Shown one piece after another: positions 28,215 through 38,250 of a DNA stretch of 64,000 nucleotides (position 1 is the first letter of the stretch; each line of letters starts with the position of its first letter). The stretch lies in the NCBI RefSeq assembly GCF_001659705.1, contig NZ_CP015971.1:496001-560000 (forward strand). The letters are read 5' to 3'. This DNA is from Arachidicoccus sp. BS20 (GTDB taxonomy: Bacteria > Bacteroidota > Bacteroidia > Chitinophagales > Chitinophagaceae). The translations under genes were made by a program, and so were the position numbers. Under the pieces are notes generated by a model that worked only from the letters and a program-made list of their open reading frames with translations, was not told the origin of the DNA and did not search any database.

Positions 28215-29366
28215 TTAAGCTCCCAAATACTTCTTCAATGCATTTTTAAGGTCGTCTCCACGCAGGTTTTTGGCGATGATTTTTCCTTCGGGATTAATTA
28301 GGAAATTCATCGGAATAGAAGTAACCATATATTGCTTTGCTACGGTGCTGTTCCAGCCCATCAAATCGGATAATTGCGGCCAAGTCATTCCTTCATGCTC
28401 AATTGCATTCTCCCATTTTTCTTTGGCATTGCCCGAACCTCCGTCAAGAGATATGCCTAATATCTGAAAGTTTTTGCTTTTGAATTGTTTATATGCTTCA
28501 ACTACATTCGGCATTTCACGCAGACAAGGTCCGCACCAGCTTGCCCAAAAATCGACTAACACGTATTTGCCTCTATAGTCGGAAAGTCGATGTTCTGTGC
28601 CTGCTGTATCTTTCAAAACAAAATCGGGTGCAAGCGAATTAATATCGACCTTTGCAACCGCATCCATTATTCTTTTGTAAATTAAAGCATTCGGAGATGC
28701 CTTTAAGCTATCACTCAAGTAGCCGTAGAATTTTTGGGCGTCAGTCAAATCGTCTGTAGGAAGCACCCAACTTTTCATGAGGTCAATACTCGCCAATGCA
28801 TCCGGATGTGTTTTTACATATTCGCCTACTGCTACAGTTCTCTCTTTTACCATTTGATTATAATCGCCAATGATGGATTGGCTTTTTAATGAATCCTTCT
28901 CCGCTTCTGCAAGACGTTTTTTAATATCTGCTTCGGCGTGCTTGTACTTTCTCATTAGAGGGCGTGCCTCTTGTACGGCGTCATTGTTAAATGTTCCGCT
29001 TACAACAACATCTTCCGGATGTTTATCATTTACATTAACCTTTATATGCCCGTTTTCCAAATAAATACCTATTTGGTCTTTGGGTAGTGACATATGTTCA
29101 TCTATATAATGCTTCAGTGTTTTACCATCGGGAAGCACCACAAGAAATCCCAGCCCAACCGCAGGCAAATCTCCTTTAAAATCAAACTTACCTTCAACGA
29201 CTTTACTTGAATCGTGTTTTAATATACCGGTACCGGGAATTTGATAATACATATGTACGGTTAGATCTTTTGGAACAGGATATACAGTGCCATCGATAAA
29301 ATATTTTTGCTGCGCATTTGCGGTTATGACAAAAGCTGTAAAAAACAGAAAAAAAACATGTTTCAT
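28215..29366 (-). CDS. TlpA-type thioredoxin with N-terminal DUF4369-like domain
   Basis: The start at 29366 is chosen because it gives a proper signal peptide (MKHVFFLFFTAF, ending Ala-Asn-Ala-Gln); the frame is open for 23 further codons upstream. The mature protein has a DUF4369-like beta domain, a helical linker and a thioredoxin domain with the canonical WCGPC near residue 277, plus the cis-Pro segment 'TSIPMNFLI'. It is a paralogue of the protein at 19159. It follows the SusCD-associated lipoprotein by 31 bp. Confidence 0.92.
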   Translation of the reverse strand: MKHVFFLFFTAFVITANAQQKYFIDGTVYPVPKDLTVHMYYQIPGTGILKHDSSKVVEGKFDFKGDLPAVGLGFLVVLPDGKTLKHYIDEHMSLPKDQIGIYLENGHIKVNVNDKHPEDVVVSGTFNNDAVQEARPLMRKYKHAEADIKKRLAEAEKDSLKSQSIIGDYNQMVKERTVAVGEYVKTHPDALASIDLMKSWVLPTDDLTDAQKFYGYLSDSLKASPNALIYKRIMDAVAKVDINSLAPDFVLKDTAGTEHRLSDYRGKYVLVDFWASWCGPCLREMPNVVEAYKQFKSKNFQILGISLDGGSGNAKEKWENAIEHEGMTWPQLSDLMGWNSTVAKQYMVTSIPMNFLINPEGKIIAKNLRGDDLKNALKKYLGA

Positions 29367-29397
29367 TGATAATAAAATTTGTGATTGAGTATTTAGT

Positions 29398-30387
29398 TTA
29401 AAAAGTAAAAAAGCTGATGTAAAAGATTCCTCCATTACCTAATACAGGAACTGAATTATCGGTATCGCTACTTTGCTTCAGTTTTACGACAAGCAAATAA
29501 GTCGTAAATGATTGAAATAAAGATTTGTTTGTAATTTTTAATTGAATATTATCGGACGCTGTAAGAGCTCCTGCAGGTATTGTATAATCTTTTTGCGAAA
29601 TAGAAAAAGAACCGTCAGGGAAAGGCACATCATAAGCATTGAATGCATTAACAGAAGCCGTATCATTATAGGCTTCGACTGAAACTTTCAAGTCTTTTTG
29701 AGGAAATTTAGCATTCAACTGTATATTGAAATCATATTCATCCGCAATATCTGCACCGAAATAATCAAAGAAATATCCTCCTTTGTATGGAATTGGAGTT
29801 ACTCCTTGTACCGCATCTATAGTATCGATTAATACGCCCAAATTAATTTTATGTATCCTCATTTTAAAAAACACGATGGAAGATTTTAATGCCGTTCCAT
29901 TTTTGTCTTTTAGTTTTATCGGAACCAGGTACATTGCACTATCTTTAAGTTGCGAACCATCGAGTAGCGTTGCATACAATGAATCAACAGGCGTTGTTGC
30001 TCCTGAACTAATAGCAAATGCCCCATTATTAGAAGCCCCGAAAGCGCCATCGGGAATGGCAGCATTGTTTTCTTGATAAAGCTGATTGTATGATTCAACT
30101 AAAGCCGGTTCTACCGTCGCAAAAACGGTATCTGCGCTACCCGCTCCTTTTTCTAAACTTATGGGAACACCTATAAAGTCGGGAGTAAAATGGTACACAG
30201 TTCCATTAAGTGTTATAGCATTTCCGTTTTCAATATAAGAAGTTTGCAGTCCTCCCGCGTCCTTTGCAACCGTATCCAAACTGCTTAGCTCCTTTGTGCA
30301 GGAAAAGGAAAATAACAGCCCCAAAACAGACAACGTCAATAATGTGTTGTAGGTATTTATTTTCTTTAGAATTCTATTAAAGTACAT
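29398..30387 (-). CDS. SusCD-associated surface lipoprotein (DUF1735/DUF4843-like)
   Basis: The 329-aa protein has a type II signal ending Phe-Ser-Cys (about residue 30). The mature part consists of two beta-sandwich domains ('ITLNGTVYHFTPDFIGVPISL', 'DLKVSVEAYNDTASVNAFNAYDVP'). This is the usual third gene behind SusC/SusD pairs, whose products are surface lipoproteins that help bind the ligand. The exact DUF is not certain. It is 31 bp downstream of susD. Confidence 0.75.
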   Translation of the reverse strand: MYFNRILKKINTYNTLLTLSVLGLLFSFSCTKELSSLDTVAKDAGGLQTSYIENGNAITLNGTVYHFTPDFIGVPISLEKGAGSADTVFATVEPALVESYNQLYQENNAAIPDGAFGASNNGAFAISSGATTPVDSLYATLLDGSQLKDSAMYLVPIKLKDKNGTALKSSIVFFKMRIHKINLGVLIDTIDAVQGVTPIPYKGGYFFDYFGADIADEYDFNIQLNAKFPQKDLKVSVEAYNDTASVNAFNAYDVPFPDGSFSISQKDYTIPAGALTASDNIQLKITNKSLFQSFTTYLLVVKLKQSSDTDNSVPVLGNGGIFYISFFTF

Positions 30388-30418
30388 ATTGATGATTTAG
30401 TTTCTTTAAAATAATTTA

Positions 30419-31828
30419 CTATCTCGGGTTTTGAACTATGTTCGGATTGTTTGCGATAATGGATGAAGAAAACGGAACTAAGTATTTGTTATCGCCTGGT
30501 GGCAAAGAGTCACTGATACTGGAAAAGGACAAATGACCATAGGTAACTGTTGCATATCTGTAAATGGTCTTTTTCAAAGAAGGGTCATTATTATATCTTT
30601 TCAAATCGAAAAGCCTTAGACCTCCGTGCATAAATAATTCACGCCTCCTTTCAGATAAGACATAACTCAAAATATTGGATGCATTATAAATACGATTATC
30701 GGCGGCGCCTGTTTGAAGTCTATTGTTTCTTATATTTTTGATGATGGCTTCTGCTCCACTCACATCTCCCTTACGCGCGAGGCATTCAGCTTTTATGAGC
30801 ATTGTTTCCGGCACACTAACACTATTGTCCATAACAATGGTCGCATTGCCTGAGAGTATTGCTGTGTTAAAGTTTCCGTATGTAAAATTTTTAGAATAAC
30901 GAAGGTCGTCATCTCCAAGACTATCCACAAGTTCGTCGCTCAAGCTATAACCAAACCCGTAAAACGCCGCCGGATAACCTTGGTCATAACTCACATGTCC
31001 AAATAATACTTCCGGATTGTTTCTTAAATCATATAATTGAGTAGGTTGGACATAAGCAGTATTATAGCTTAAAAGTGTGCTTGCCAAATTCAACGAAGAA
31101 TCTGCATAAATTTCGGCAGAATCGTATTGCGCTTCATACAAATACGCCCTTGCCAGCAATGTATAACCTGCTGCTTTCCCCGGATGAAGTATGTTTGCGC
31201 CCTTTGCTTGTAAATAAGGATTATCAACAGCTTTACTAAGGTCTGAGATTACTTGAGCATATACTTGGGCTACAGTCGCACGCGAAGGGTCATTTGTCGC
31301 ATTAGGAACCGTAATTAATGGTACTGCCAAATCTACAGAAGCTGTACCTTTATTATAAGCCTTGCCATAAATATTTGCAAGTTGCAGGTAAAGCCACGCG
31401 CGATTGATTAATGCTTCAGATGTTACATTTGCACTATTGGCGAGCGTATTCAAACTGTCTTTAGGAGCATCATTTATCCTGCTTAATATAATATTCATTT
31501 GCAGGATTCTTGTATAAGAAGAATTATATATTATGTCAGTATCTCCCGGATTCCAAAAAGTACTATCCCATGAATAAACACGCGTGTAAATATTATTTAC
31601 GCCAGTAAGATAAGAAGACGATATATTAATGTCGTCTGTCATCATATCCGTTAAAAAGAAATATCCGGTACCTAATGAATCACTGTTCAGCATCTCGGTA
31701 AAATCCTTAATGGTCGCAGGATTCACACTTGCTGTAGAAGGGTTTATATCCAGGAACTTTTTACAGGAGGCGAATATTGCCATAATGGTTAAAGCCGAAA
31801 AAAGAAGTTTGAATATTTTCATTTTCAT
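30419..31828 (-). CDS. SusD/RagB family nutrient-binding lipoprotein
   Basis: This surface-exposed lid protein of 469 aa works with the SusC channel to capture substrate. The lipobox is Phe-Ala-Ser-Cys, followed by the typical 'CKKFLDINPS' start. TPR-like helices ('AWLYLQLANIYGKAYNKG', 'KAAGYTLLARAYLYEAQYDSA') and the C-terminal RagB motif 'LSERRRELFMHGGLRLFDLKRYN' are present. It lies 5 bp after the SusC gene. The SusD fold does not reveal the ligand. Confidence 0.96.
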   Translation of the reverse strand: MKMKIFKLLFSALTIMAIFASCKKFLDINPSTASVNPATIKDFTEMLNSDSLGTGYFFLTDMMTDDINISSSYLTGVNNIYTRVYSWDSTFWNPGDTDIIYNSSYTRILQMNIILSRINDAPKDSLNTLANSANVTSEALINRAWLYLQLANIYGKAYNKGTASVDLAVPLITVPNATNDPSRATVAQVYAQVISDLSKAVDNPYLQAKGANILHPGKAAGYTLLARAYLYEAQYDSAEIYADSSLNLASTLLSYNTAYVQPTQLYDLRNNPEVLFGHVSYDQGYPAAFYGFGYSLSDELVDSLGDDDLRYSKNFTYGNFNTAILSGNATIVMDNSVSVPETMLIKAECLARKGDVSGAEAIIKNIRNNRLQTGAADNRIYNASNILSYVLSERRRELFMHGGLRLFDLKRYNNDPSLKKTIYRYATVTYGHLSFSSISDSLPPGDNKYLVPFSSSIIANNPNIVQNPR

Positions 31829-31833
31829 TTTAT

Positions 31834-34800
31834 TTAAAAGCCTATATTAATGTTACATACATACTGGCGAGCAATCGGTAAACCTATTTTTCCGTTTCCG
31901 CCTATTGTTGATGGGTCTATATGATATTTATTCTTTGTCCATATTGCAGGATTTTCTGCAGATAGTGTAATCTGAAATGAATTGATGCCAAAGTGCCTCT
32001 TCAAAAATACTGCCTTAGGCATCCACCCTATCATTACTTCCTGCAACCGTATATTATCTGCCGAGAGAATACTATTGCTGGAGTTTTGAATTACAAATGA
32101 CCTGTAAGTGCCACCTCCGCTATTTATTATTTTTGCAATATCTGTATGATTTTCATCACCGGGTTTTTGCCACCTGTCTTTTGTCCATACACTTCTGTCA
32201 TTTATTTGATCCATCGCAGGCAGGTACATTCTCATGACATAATCCCAATTAAAGACCAAAGAAATCCGGGCAAAGAATTGCTTGTAATTAAATTCTTGTA
32301 TAAAACCACCTGTCCATGGTGCAGATGTTACACCACTATAGACCATTGCATTTGAAAGCGTGGCGCTATCAAGCGTTGAAGTTTTATTTCCTTTTGCATC
32401 GTACACTTGAGGTTCGCCCTCATCATTAAGACCTGCCCACTTGAAACTCCAGATATTACTTGTACCGTATCCACTACGGTATGTAGTCGGATAATTGCTG
32501 GTGGCGGAGAAAGCTGTATATGGAACTAATGAAGCGATGTTCTGATTATACGCCCCGTTTAAGGTAATAATATAATTGAACGACTTATTCTTTATTACCG
32601 TAGTTTTCAATAAGAACTCAATTCCTTTATTGATAATCGTACTATAAGTTACCTGCGAAGATAAACCTGTGGCAGGGTCACTATATGATGATGTATTGTT
32701 ATTAAGATTAGAAGTCCTGTGATGATAATACCTTAAGTCCAACAAATAATCATCTTGCCTGAAGCCTAATGCAAAGTGCAACTCTTTATTTAAGTTACTT
32801 GGCGGCAATTCATTAAAAGTATTATTGAGGGCATTGCTGTAACTTCCGCCGGAGGCAACATTGGTGCCCATCATCAATCCTAATGCCTGATAAGGACTAA
32901 TGTCTTCCCATAGACCATTAACAAGCAATGTACTTATACTTTTGTTATGGAAATAACTTTCATTGGCGATGTTGTAAGTAAATGCACCGTTGAACTGTTT
33001 TTGTCCTTCGGGAGATTTGGAGTATTTAGCATCTAAATTCAAATTTCCTTTCCTTAAATTTATCTGCAATTCAGCACTTACATAGCGTTGAGTATAACTT
33101 GTATCCGTTCCGGAATTTGCCAAATTGCCGGATAGCGTTCCGGTAGTGCCATCTGTTTTTAGTGTATTGTATGCTAAATCAAATATAAAACTACTATCCA
33201 GCAAATTGGTCGAAAGTTTTTGATAAACATTGAGTGTTTTTTGTCCCTTTTGTTGTGTAGGATTAAGACCGTTTACCCAAATAGTATAGTTTCCCCAATC
33301 GGACGATTGCAAGTAGCGCTGACTACTGTAACCTACAAGCAAATCCGGCATCTTCATACCTTCAAATCCGGCGGAAGCAGAAAGGCTGTGAAAGAATCGT
33401 CCATGTGTGTCATTTTGGATAAGCAGTCCGCTTGCCTCCATATTGTAGTTTGACAATACCGAATAGGTGTTTTCCTGTCCATATACCGGATTTAAGGAAT
33501 TGTTGATTGAACCTGTTATTGAGAACCTGTCGCCATAATTGTATCCTACAGCAGCATTCCAGTTAAGGCTTCTGCTTGCAGTACTGTCGCCATATTGTGC
33601 CGTCAACAATGAATACGGCGTAACAACTGCCGAATAACCGGGGAAAAGCTGGTTATAATTTTCAATAGAAACAGTAGGATCCGGCGATGGCAGGAAGACA
33701 GGGATGCCTGTTTTTGTTTTCGTATTATAACCGTAAATAGTAGATGCCGATGGCTTTCTGGCAATTACACTTGCTCCCCCCCCGCCAAACGACAAGTTGA
33801 TTTTATTCAATCCGAAAGTTTTACTCCAGGATAAAGCAGACCTAACATTTAAATCGGAACTTTTTTGAACAGTTTCATTGAATATATTGCCGTAAGGCAA
33901 ATAATACACTAGTGACCCGTTTTCCAACTCAGCGTAATTATCCACTTTTCTTCTTACATAACTTGACTGTTTATCATAAAACAAATCCGTCGTAGTTTTT
34001 TTGCCAGTATATATTACAGAGGCAGCCCATTTAAACCCAGCCGGCAAGTCCCAATTCATTCTGAAATTGGACTGTAACTGCTTTAAATCACTCGTATTTT
34101 TATTAACACGCGCATCTTGTAAAATATTTATACCATAATTCTTATACCCGTAAGATTGAATAAGGTCATTGGCACTCTGGTTCAAATCGCTATTATCATA
34201 TACATAATTTCCATTAGCGTCAACTAAAAGTTGATACGGCTCCAAAGTATTGTTTGGATCAAAAGAATACCCGGTCCTGCTCTTTGCGTCGCTGTAATTT
34301 ATAAGCCAGTTAATCTTTAGGTTATTGTTTAACAGATTGAACTGATTATTCAGTTTTAATCCAACAGTTTTACTGCTACTTTTCAAAGCGTTTGAAGGGC
34401 TTGATGAATAACTGCCAATTGCAATAAATTTATAATTCAGATTTCCACCTGTTACACTGAGTATATGATTTTGCAAGAAAGCATTTTGCTGCAAAAGCCC
34501 CATTTGGCTTTCATTATCAATTGCTTTGAGAGAATCCCATGAATTGTTAAATTGATCGTCGGTAATCGTACTGTTTGCATGGTCGACCAACAATCTCAAA
34601 GCTGGCGACAGATTGTATGACTTAGGATTATATCTGGTTTTGCCGCCGGTACTGTCAAAGAAATTCTTCACATAATCTAAGTAATCAGATGTATTACTCA
34701 GCATTAATTTTTTTTCGCTAAACTTTGGTGCAGGTTGGTAATAAAAACTTGTTGTATAATTAAACTTAGGAGTACCGCCTTGCGCCGATTTTGTTTTAAT

Positions 34801-36039
34801 ATAAATAATTCCCCCTGCTGCACTTGCCCCCCATTTGACTAATTCTTTAGGGTCCCTTATTACTTCAACCGATTCAACATCTGCCATCGGATAATCTGCC
34901 GGGAAATTATCTTGTGGGAAACCATCAATTACGATAAGCATACTTGTAGTGCTGCTTGAGAAACTATTGGCGCCGCGCAATTGAGGGATCAGTGTATTAC
35001 CAAATACGGTGGTTGTTATCAATTTATATAGTACCACCCCGCCAACTGAAGTGTAGGCATTCGGATCTTTTAAGAGCGCATTGACAATGGCTTGCCCCTG
35101 CTGTTTTCCTTTTGCTGCATAAAAATCATCCAATGACATTGTTATATAATTATCTACATTTATTGTCGTTCCGGGGTCATAATGCTGATGTACTTCGATT
35201 CCTGTTACTTGTTTGGAGCTGGAATTAGAAATCTGCAAGGTTAAACCCGGTATTGTTCCTTGTAAAACCTGTCCCAGATTCATATATCTGCGGTTGTCCA
35301 GGTTTACAAACTTAGTCGGGTCTTTTTTTTCAGAAACAGACTCGACCGTTACACTATCAAGATTCTGTGCTTCATATGCCATTTTGATAAAAAATTGACT
35401 TGACACGCCTGAGTATTTGATTTTTTGAGGTACGAAGCCGTCTCCATAACAAATAATAGAGCCCTCCTGTTGTACAGGCAGTGAAAATGAGCCGTTCTTG
35501 TTAGTGTAGGTATAAGCATGTGTTTGTGCTTCCATAATCACAAGGTGGTCAATAGGTGTACCGGCTTCACTTACTACATTGCCTTTTAATATATTATCTG
35601 ATTGTACAGTCGCTATATTTTCATTGCGGGCTGGGGATGATACATCATTGTTTTTTGCGACGGCTTTAGAAGTTATTACGATAGTTCGGTTGGTAATTGC
35701 ACAATGGTAAGGCAAGTCGCTGAACAATTGTTTCAAAGCTGCTTCAATGGGCATATCCGTAACGCTCATAGATGTTGAAACATAGTCCAGCCCAATAGAC
35801 CTGTTGTAAAAATAACCATAACCGGTTTGCTCTTTGATATCGTTTAAAATTGTTAACACTTTCTGGTTTTTAGCCCTGATTGTAACATTTTGAGCTTTTG
35901 CGTAATTAGTAAAAGCAATTATGATGAAGCATAATGCAAGCATAGCAGCTCTTCTCACAAGAGAATGCAGAAGTGTAGTGCGATTGGGGCAAAAAAAATC
36001 CCTATATCGCTTTTGGCGATTTACAAAACATAGAATCAT
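31834..36039 (-). CDS. SusC/RagA TonB-dependent receptor with N-terminal STN domain
   Basis: This outer-membrane transporter of 1401 aa has a signal sequence ending Tyr-Ala-Lys-Ala-Gln near residue 50. An STN signalling domain occupies about residues 51-125 ('VTIRAKNQKVLTILNDI'). A carboxypeptidase-like regulatory domain follows ('LKGNVVSEAGTPIDHLVIME'), then the plug ('SMLIVIDGFPQDNF', 'VESVEVIRDPKELVKWGASAAGGIIYI') and a beta-barrel of about 1000 residues. The STN domain contacts FecR, so import is coupled to transcription through the neighbouring FecR and sigma factor. It lies 65 bp downstream of fecR. Confidence 0.97.
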   Translation of the reverse strand: MILCFVNRQKRYRDFFCPNRTTLLHSLVRRAAMLALCFIIIAFTNYAKAQNVTIRAKNQKVLTILNDIKEQTGYGYFYNRSIGLDYVSTSMSVTDMPIEAALKQLFSDLPYHCAITNRTIVITSKAVAKNNDVSSPARNENIATVQSDNILKGNVVSEAGTPIDHLVIMEAQTHAYTYTNKNGSFSLPVQQEGSIICYGDGFVPQKIKYSGVSSQFFIKMAYEAQNLDSVTVESVSEKKDPTKFVNLDNRRYMNLGQVLQGTIPGLTLQISNSSSKQVTGIEVHQHYDPGTTINVDNYITMSLDDFYAAKGKQQGQAIVNALLKDPNAYTSVGGVVLYKLITTTVFGNTLIPQLRGANSFSSSTTSMLIVIDGFPQDNFPADYPMADVESVEVIRDPKELVKWGASAAGGIIYIKTKSAQGGTPKFNYTTSFYYQPAPKFSEKKLMLSNTSDYLDYVKNFFDSTGGKTRYNPKSYNLSPALRLLVDHANSTITDDQFNNSWDSLKAIDNESQMGLLQQNAFLQNHILSVTGGNLNYKFIAIGSYSSSPSNALKSSSKTVGLKLNNQFNLLNNNLKINWLINYSDAKSRTGYSFDPNNTLEPYQLLVDANGNYVYDNSDLNQSANDLIQSYGYKNYGINILQDARVNKNTSDLKQLQSNFRMNWDLPAGFKWAASVIYTGKKTTTDLFYDKQSSYVRRKVDNYAELENGSLVYYLPYGNIFNETVQKSSDLNVRSALSWSKTFGLNKINLSFGGGGASVIARKPSASTIYGYNTKTKTGIPVFLPSPDPTVSIENYNQLFPGYSAVVTPYSLLTAQYGDSTASRSLNWNAAVGYNYGDRFSITGSINNSLNPVYGQENTYSVLSNYNMEASGLLIQNDTHGRFFHSLSASAGFEGMKMPDLLVGYSSQRYLQSSDWGNYTIWVNGLNPTQQKGQKTLNVYQKLSTNLLDSSFIFDLAYNTLKTDGTTGTLSGNLANSGTDTSYTQRYVSAELQINLRKGNLNLDAKYSKSPEGQKQFNGAFTYNIANESYFHNKSISTLLVNGLWEDISPYQALGLMMGTNVASGGSYSNALNNTFNELPPSNLNKELHFALGFRQDDYLLDLRYYHHRTSNLNNNTSSYSDPATGLSSQVTYSTIINKGIEFLLKTTVIKNKSFNYIITLNGAYNQNIASLVPYTAFSATSNYPTTYRSGYGTSNIWSFKWAGLNDEGEPQVYDAKGNKTSTLDSATLSNAMVYSGVTSAPWTGGFIQEFNYKQFFARISLVFNWDYVMRMYLPAMDQINDRSVWTKDRWQKPGDENHTDIAKIINSGGGTYRSFVIQNSSNSILSADNIRLQEVMIGWMPKAVFLKRHFGINSFQITLSAENPAIWTKNKYHIDPSTIGGNGKIGLPIARQYVCNINIGF

Positions 36040-36104
36040 AGAGGGAATAGTTGAATTACTTAATTAATAATTATAGATACAATATCAATCCATTGATAAA
36101 ATGA

Positions 36105-37271
36105 TTATTTCATTACAGTTAATATTTTATTTTTCAAACTAAAATGGATGCCGCTTAACTCCAATACTTTTAATACTTCAGACAGGTTCTGGTTCATTGG
36201 CACAAATCCATTAAACTGCATTTGCTTATCCACTCCTTTATCATATACCACCTGAATGTTATACCAACGTTGTATTTGAAGCATTATATCTTCAAGCGAA
36301 AGATTTTCAAAATTAAATTCACGCTTCATCCATAAGATTGCATCTGAAGCCTTGACCTGCTTTACACTTATTTCGGCGCTGCCTATTGGACTTACCACTG
36401 CTTCGTTCGGAAGAATGGTTTGCAAATTACTGCCCGATTGCATTGCGATTTTTCCCTGTAGCAATGTTGCGATAATGTTTCCCTTGTCGCCATATGCATT
36501 TACATCGAAGTGTGTACCTAAAACTTTGATGCTTTTACCTTCGGTTTCAACTATAAAAGGGATATCTTTTTTCAAATGATTTATTTCAAAATAAGCTTCG
36601 CCTTTTAAGGTTACCTTTCTCTCGTTTGCTGCAAAAGAAACCGGATATTTTAATTCAGAAACTGCATTTAACCACACGGTGCTATGGTCGGGAAGCTCTA
36701 TCTGGTACTGACGACCGGTATCTGTCGTAGCAGTATTTATGATGTCTCCGGCTGCTTTTCCTTCATATACAAGCCTGTTGTCTTTTTTATATACCTTGAC
36801 ACCATTTTGTTCAGAAATCAGTCCGTCCTTTACCGAGTCTAATAAAATTTGTTTGCCGTTATTTAGCGTTAAAATTAATCCGCTTCTTCCGGGCGTAACA
36901 TCCGTAACCATTTTATTGTTATTCTTGCCATTGTCTTTTGTATAAAACCATATTCCGGAAACAATAATACCTATGGTAAATACAGCCGCAGCACTTAATC
37001 TGACTAACTTTTTGCGTAAATACCGCCCGTTTAACCGGCGATAATACAGCCTAAACTGGTTGCCTTCTGCATCAAGCTTATCGATTATTTTATCAAACAA
37101 TTTTCTCTTATGTTCAGCTTTATTCGTCGCAAGATTTTCCGGTATTTTTACTTCATTATTCTGCACCCAATTATACCATCGTGAATACAATTCCGCTTCT
37201 TCATCGGAGATAGTTCCGTCAAGCCATTTTTTTTCAATATCGTAAAGTAATTTCCGATTCTTTTCTTTCAT
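36105..37271 (-). CDS. FecR family anti-sigma factor
   Basis: This single-pass inner-membrane regulator of 388 aa has a cytoplasmic N-terminal domain ('LYDIEKKWLDGTISDEEAELY') that would hold the ECF sigma factor. A TM helix follows at about residues 87-107. The periplasmic FecR domain ('GRQYQIELPDHSTVWLNAVSELKYP', 'KGEAYFEI', 'FIVETEGKSIKVLGTHFDVNAY') and the C-terminal DUF4974 domain ('LEDIMLQIQRWYNIQVVYD') contact the STN domain of the SusC protein. It lies between the sigma factor and susC in the classical order. Confidence 0.96.
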   Translation of the reverse strand: MKEKNRKLLYDIEKKWLDGTISDEEAELYSRWYNWVQNNEVKIPENLATNKAEHKRKLFDKIIDKLDAEGNQFRLYYRRLNGRYLRKKLVRLSAAAVFTIGIIVSGIWFYTKDNGKNNNKMVTDVTPGRSGLILTLNNGKQILLDSVKDGLISEQNGVKVYKKDNRLVYEGKAAGDIINTATTDTGRQYQIELPDHSTVWLNAVSELKYPVSFAANERKVTLKGEAYFEINHLKKDIPFIVETEGKSIKVLGTHFDVNAYGDKGNIIATLLQGKIAMQSGSNLQTILPNEAVVSPIGSAEISVKQVKASDAILWMKREFNFENLSLEDIMLQIQRWYNIQVVYDKGVDKQMQFNGFVPMNQNLSEVLKVLELSGIHFSLKNKILTVMK

Positions 37272-37531
37272 AAATTATCCCGCTTATTAATATAGTTCCA
37301 TTTTTTACCTTTCTTACTGCATAAAATATAATATATTTTTTATTATCATATAAAAATCTATACAAAATAGATATATAAACTATGTGTAAATGAAGAAACA
37401 CGATATATAAGACAGATTATGGCAACTGATAAATTATAAAATAGAAACATTAAATGTTGATGACATATAGTGTTGCACCGCAGATAAAATTAAAACGATA
37501 TGAACTTTTAGTCCGAAATTCAAAAACACAA

Positions 37532-38158
37532 TTACGGCAATATATTCTTGTTTGAAAAAAAATATCGGGAAAGAATATTGTGTAAAGGCTCTAAGTAAGA
37601 TTCTATTGCATTGAGCAATTGTTCTTTCAAAGTTTTAACAGCCCTATATAAATGAGACTCAACAGTTCTTTGAGAGAGGTTCAGCATTTCGGAGATGTCT
37701 TTTGAAGAATAATCTTCCTCTTTATACATTTTATATATTAAACGACATTTCTCCGGGAGTTTTTTTACCAATTTCTCCAGCTTGAATTGCAGTTCAGAAA
37801 AGGTTATCATTTCGTGTGCCGTAAAATCATCGATTGAGGAATTATCAGAAGTTATCTGAACTTTTTTGTCTAATGCATCCTTAATTCGGACACGGGCTTT
37901 GATGATTTTGTATTTAAGAGCAGCAGCAAGAAAAGAATTCACAGTTTTATTGATAACAATCGTATGGCGTCTGTTCCATATCTCTATAAATAATTCTTGG
38001 ACAATATCTTCTGCAATAAAACAATCCTTCAATTTATTGCATGCAACAACACACAACTTATCCCAAAACCTGTTATAGATTTCAGTGAATGCAACTTTAT
38101 CATCATTCTTGATTAATTGGAATAAAATTTCGTCACTTTGATATATCCTTTCAGACAT
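37532..38158 (-). CDS. ECF sigma factor (FecI-like, Bacteroidota sigma-70 family)
   Basis: This regulator of 208 aa has sigma region 2 ('AFTEIYNRFWDKL', 'DCFIAEDIVQELFIEIWNRRH') and region 4 ('LPEKCRLIYKMYKEEDYSSKDISEMLNLSQRTVESH'), with no region 3. It heads the minus-strand run with FecR 260 bp downstream, and would direct transcription of fecR-susCD and perhaps of the whole 22-kb run once SusC reports ligand. Confidence 0.96.
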   Translation of the reverse strand: MSERIYQSDEILFQLIKNDDKVAFTEIYNRFWDKLCVVACNKLKDCFIAEDIVQELFIEIWNRRHTIVINKTVNSFLAAALKYKIIKARVRIKDALDKKVQITSDNSSIDDFTAHEMITFSELQFKLEKLVKKLPEKCRLIYKMYKEEDYSSKDISEMLNLSQRTVESHLYRAVKTLKEQLLNAIESYLEPLHNILSRYFFSNKNILP

Positions 38159-38187
38159 ACACTTTGAAAATTTAATGAAATGTTAAT

Positions 38188-38195
38188 CAAAATTA
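38188..38195 (-). promoter_or_regulatory. Possible -7 promoter element of the sigma factor gene
   Basis: On the minus strand the sequence TAATTTTG fits the Bacteroidota -7 consensus TAnnTTTG and lies 29 bp upstream of the start codon. No good -33 TTTG was found at the usual distance. Confidence 0.3.
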
Positions 38196-38250
38196 ATAAA
38201 GTTTTTCTCTTTAACTAAATTATTTTTTTTGTAAGACTGCCACTGTTATT

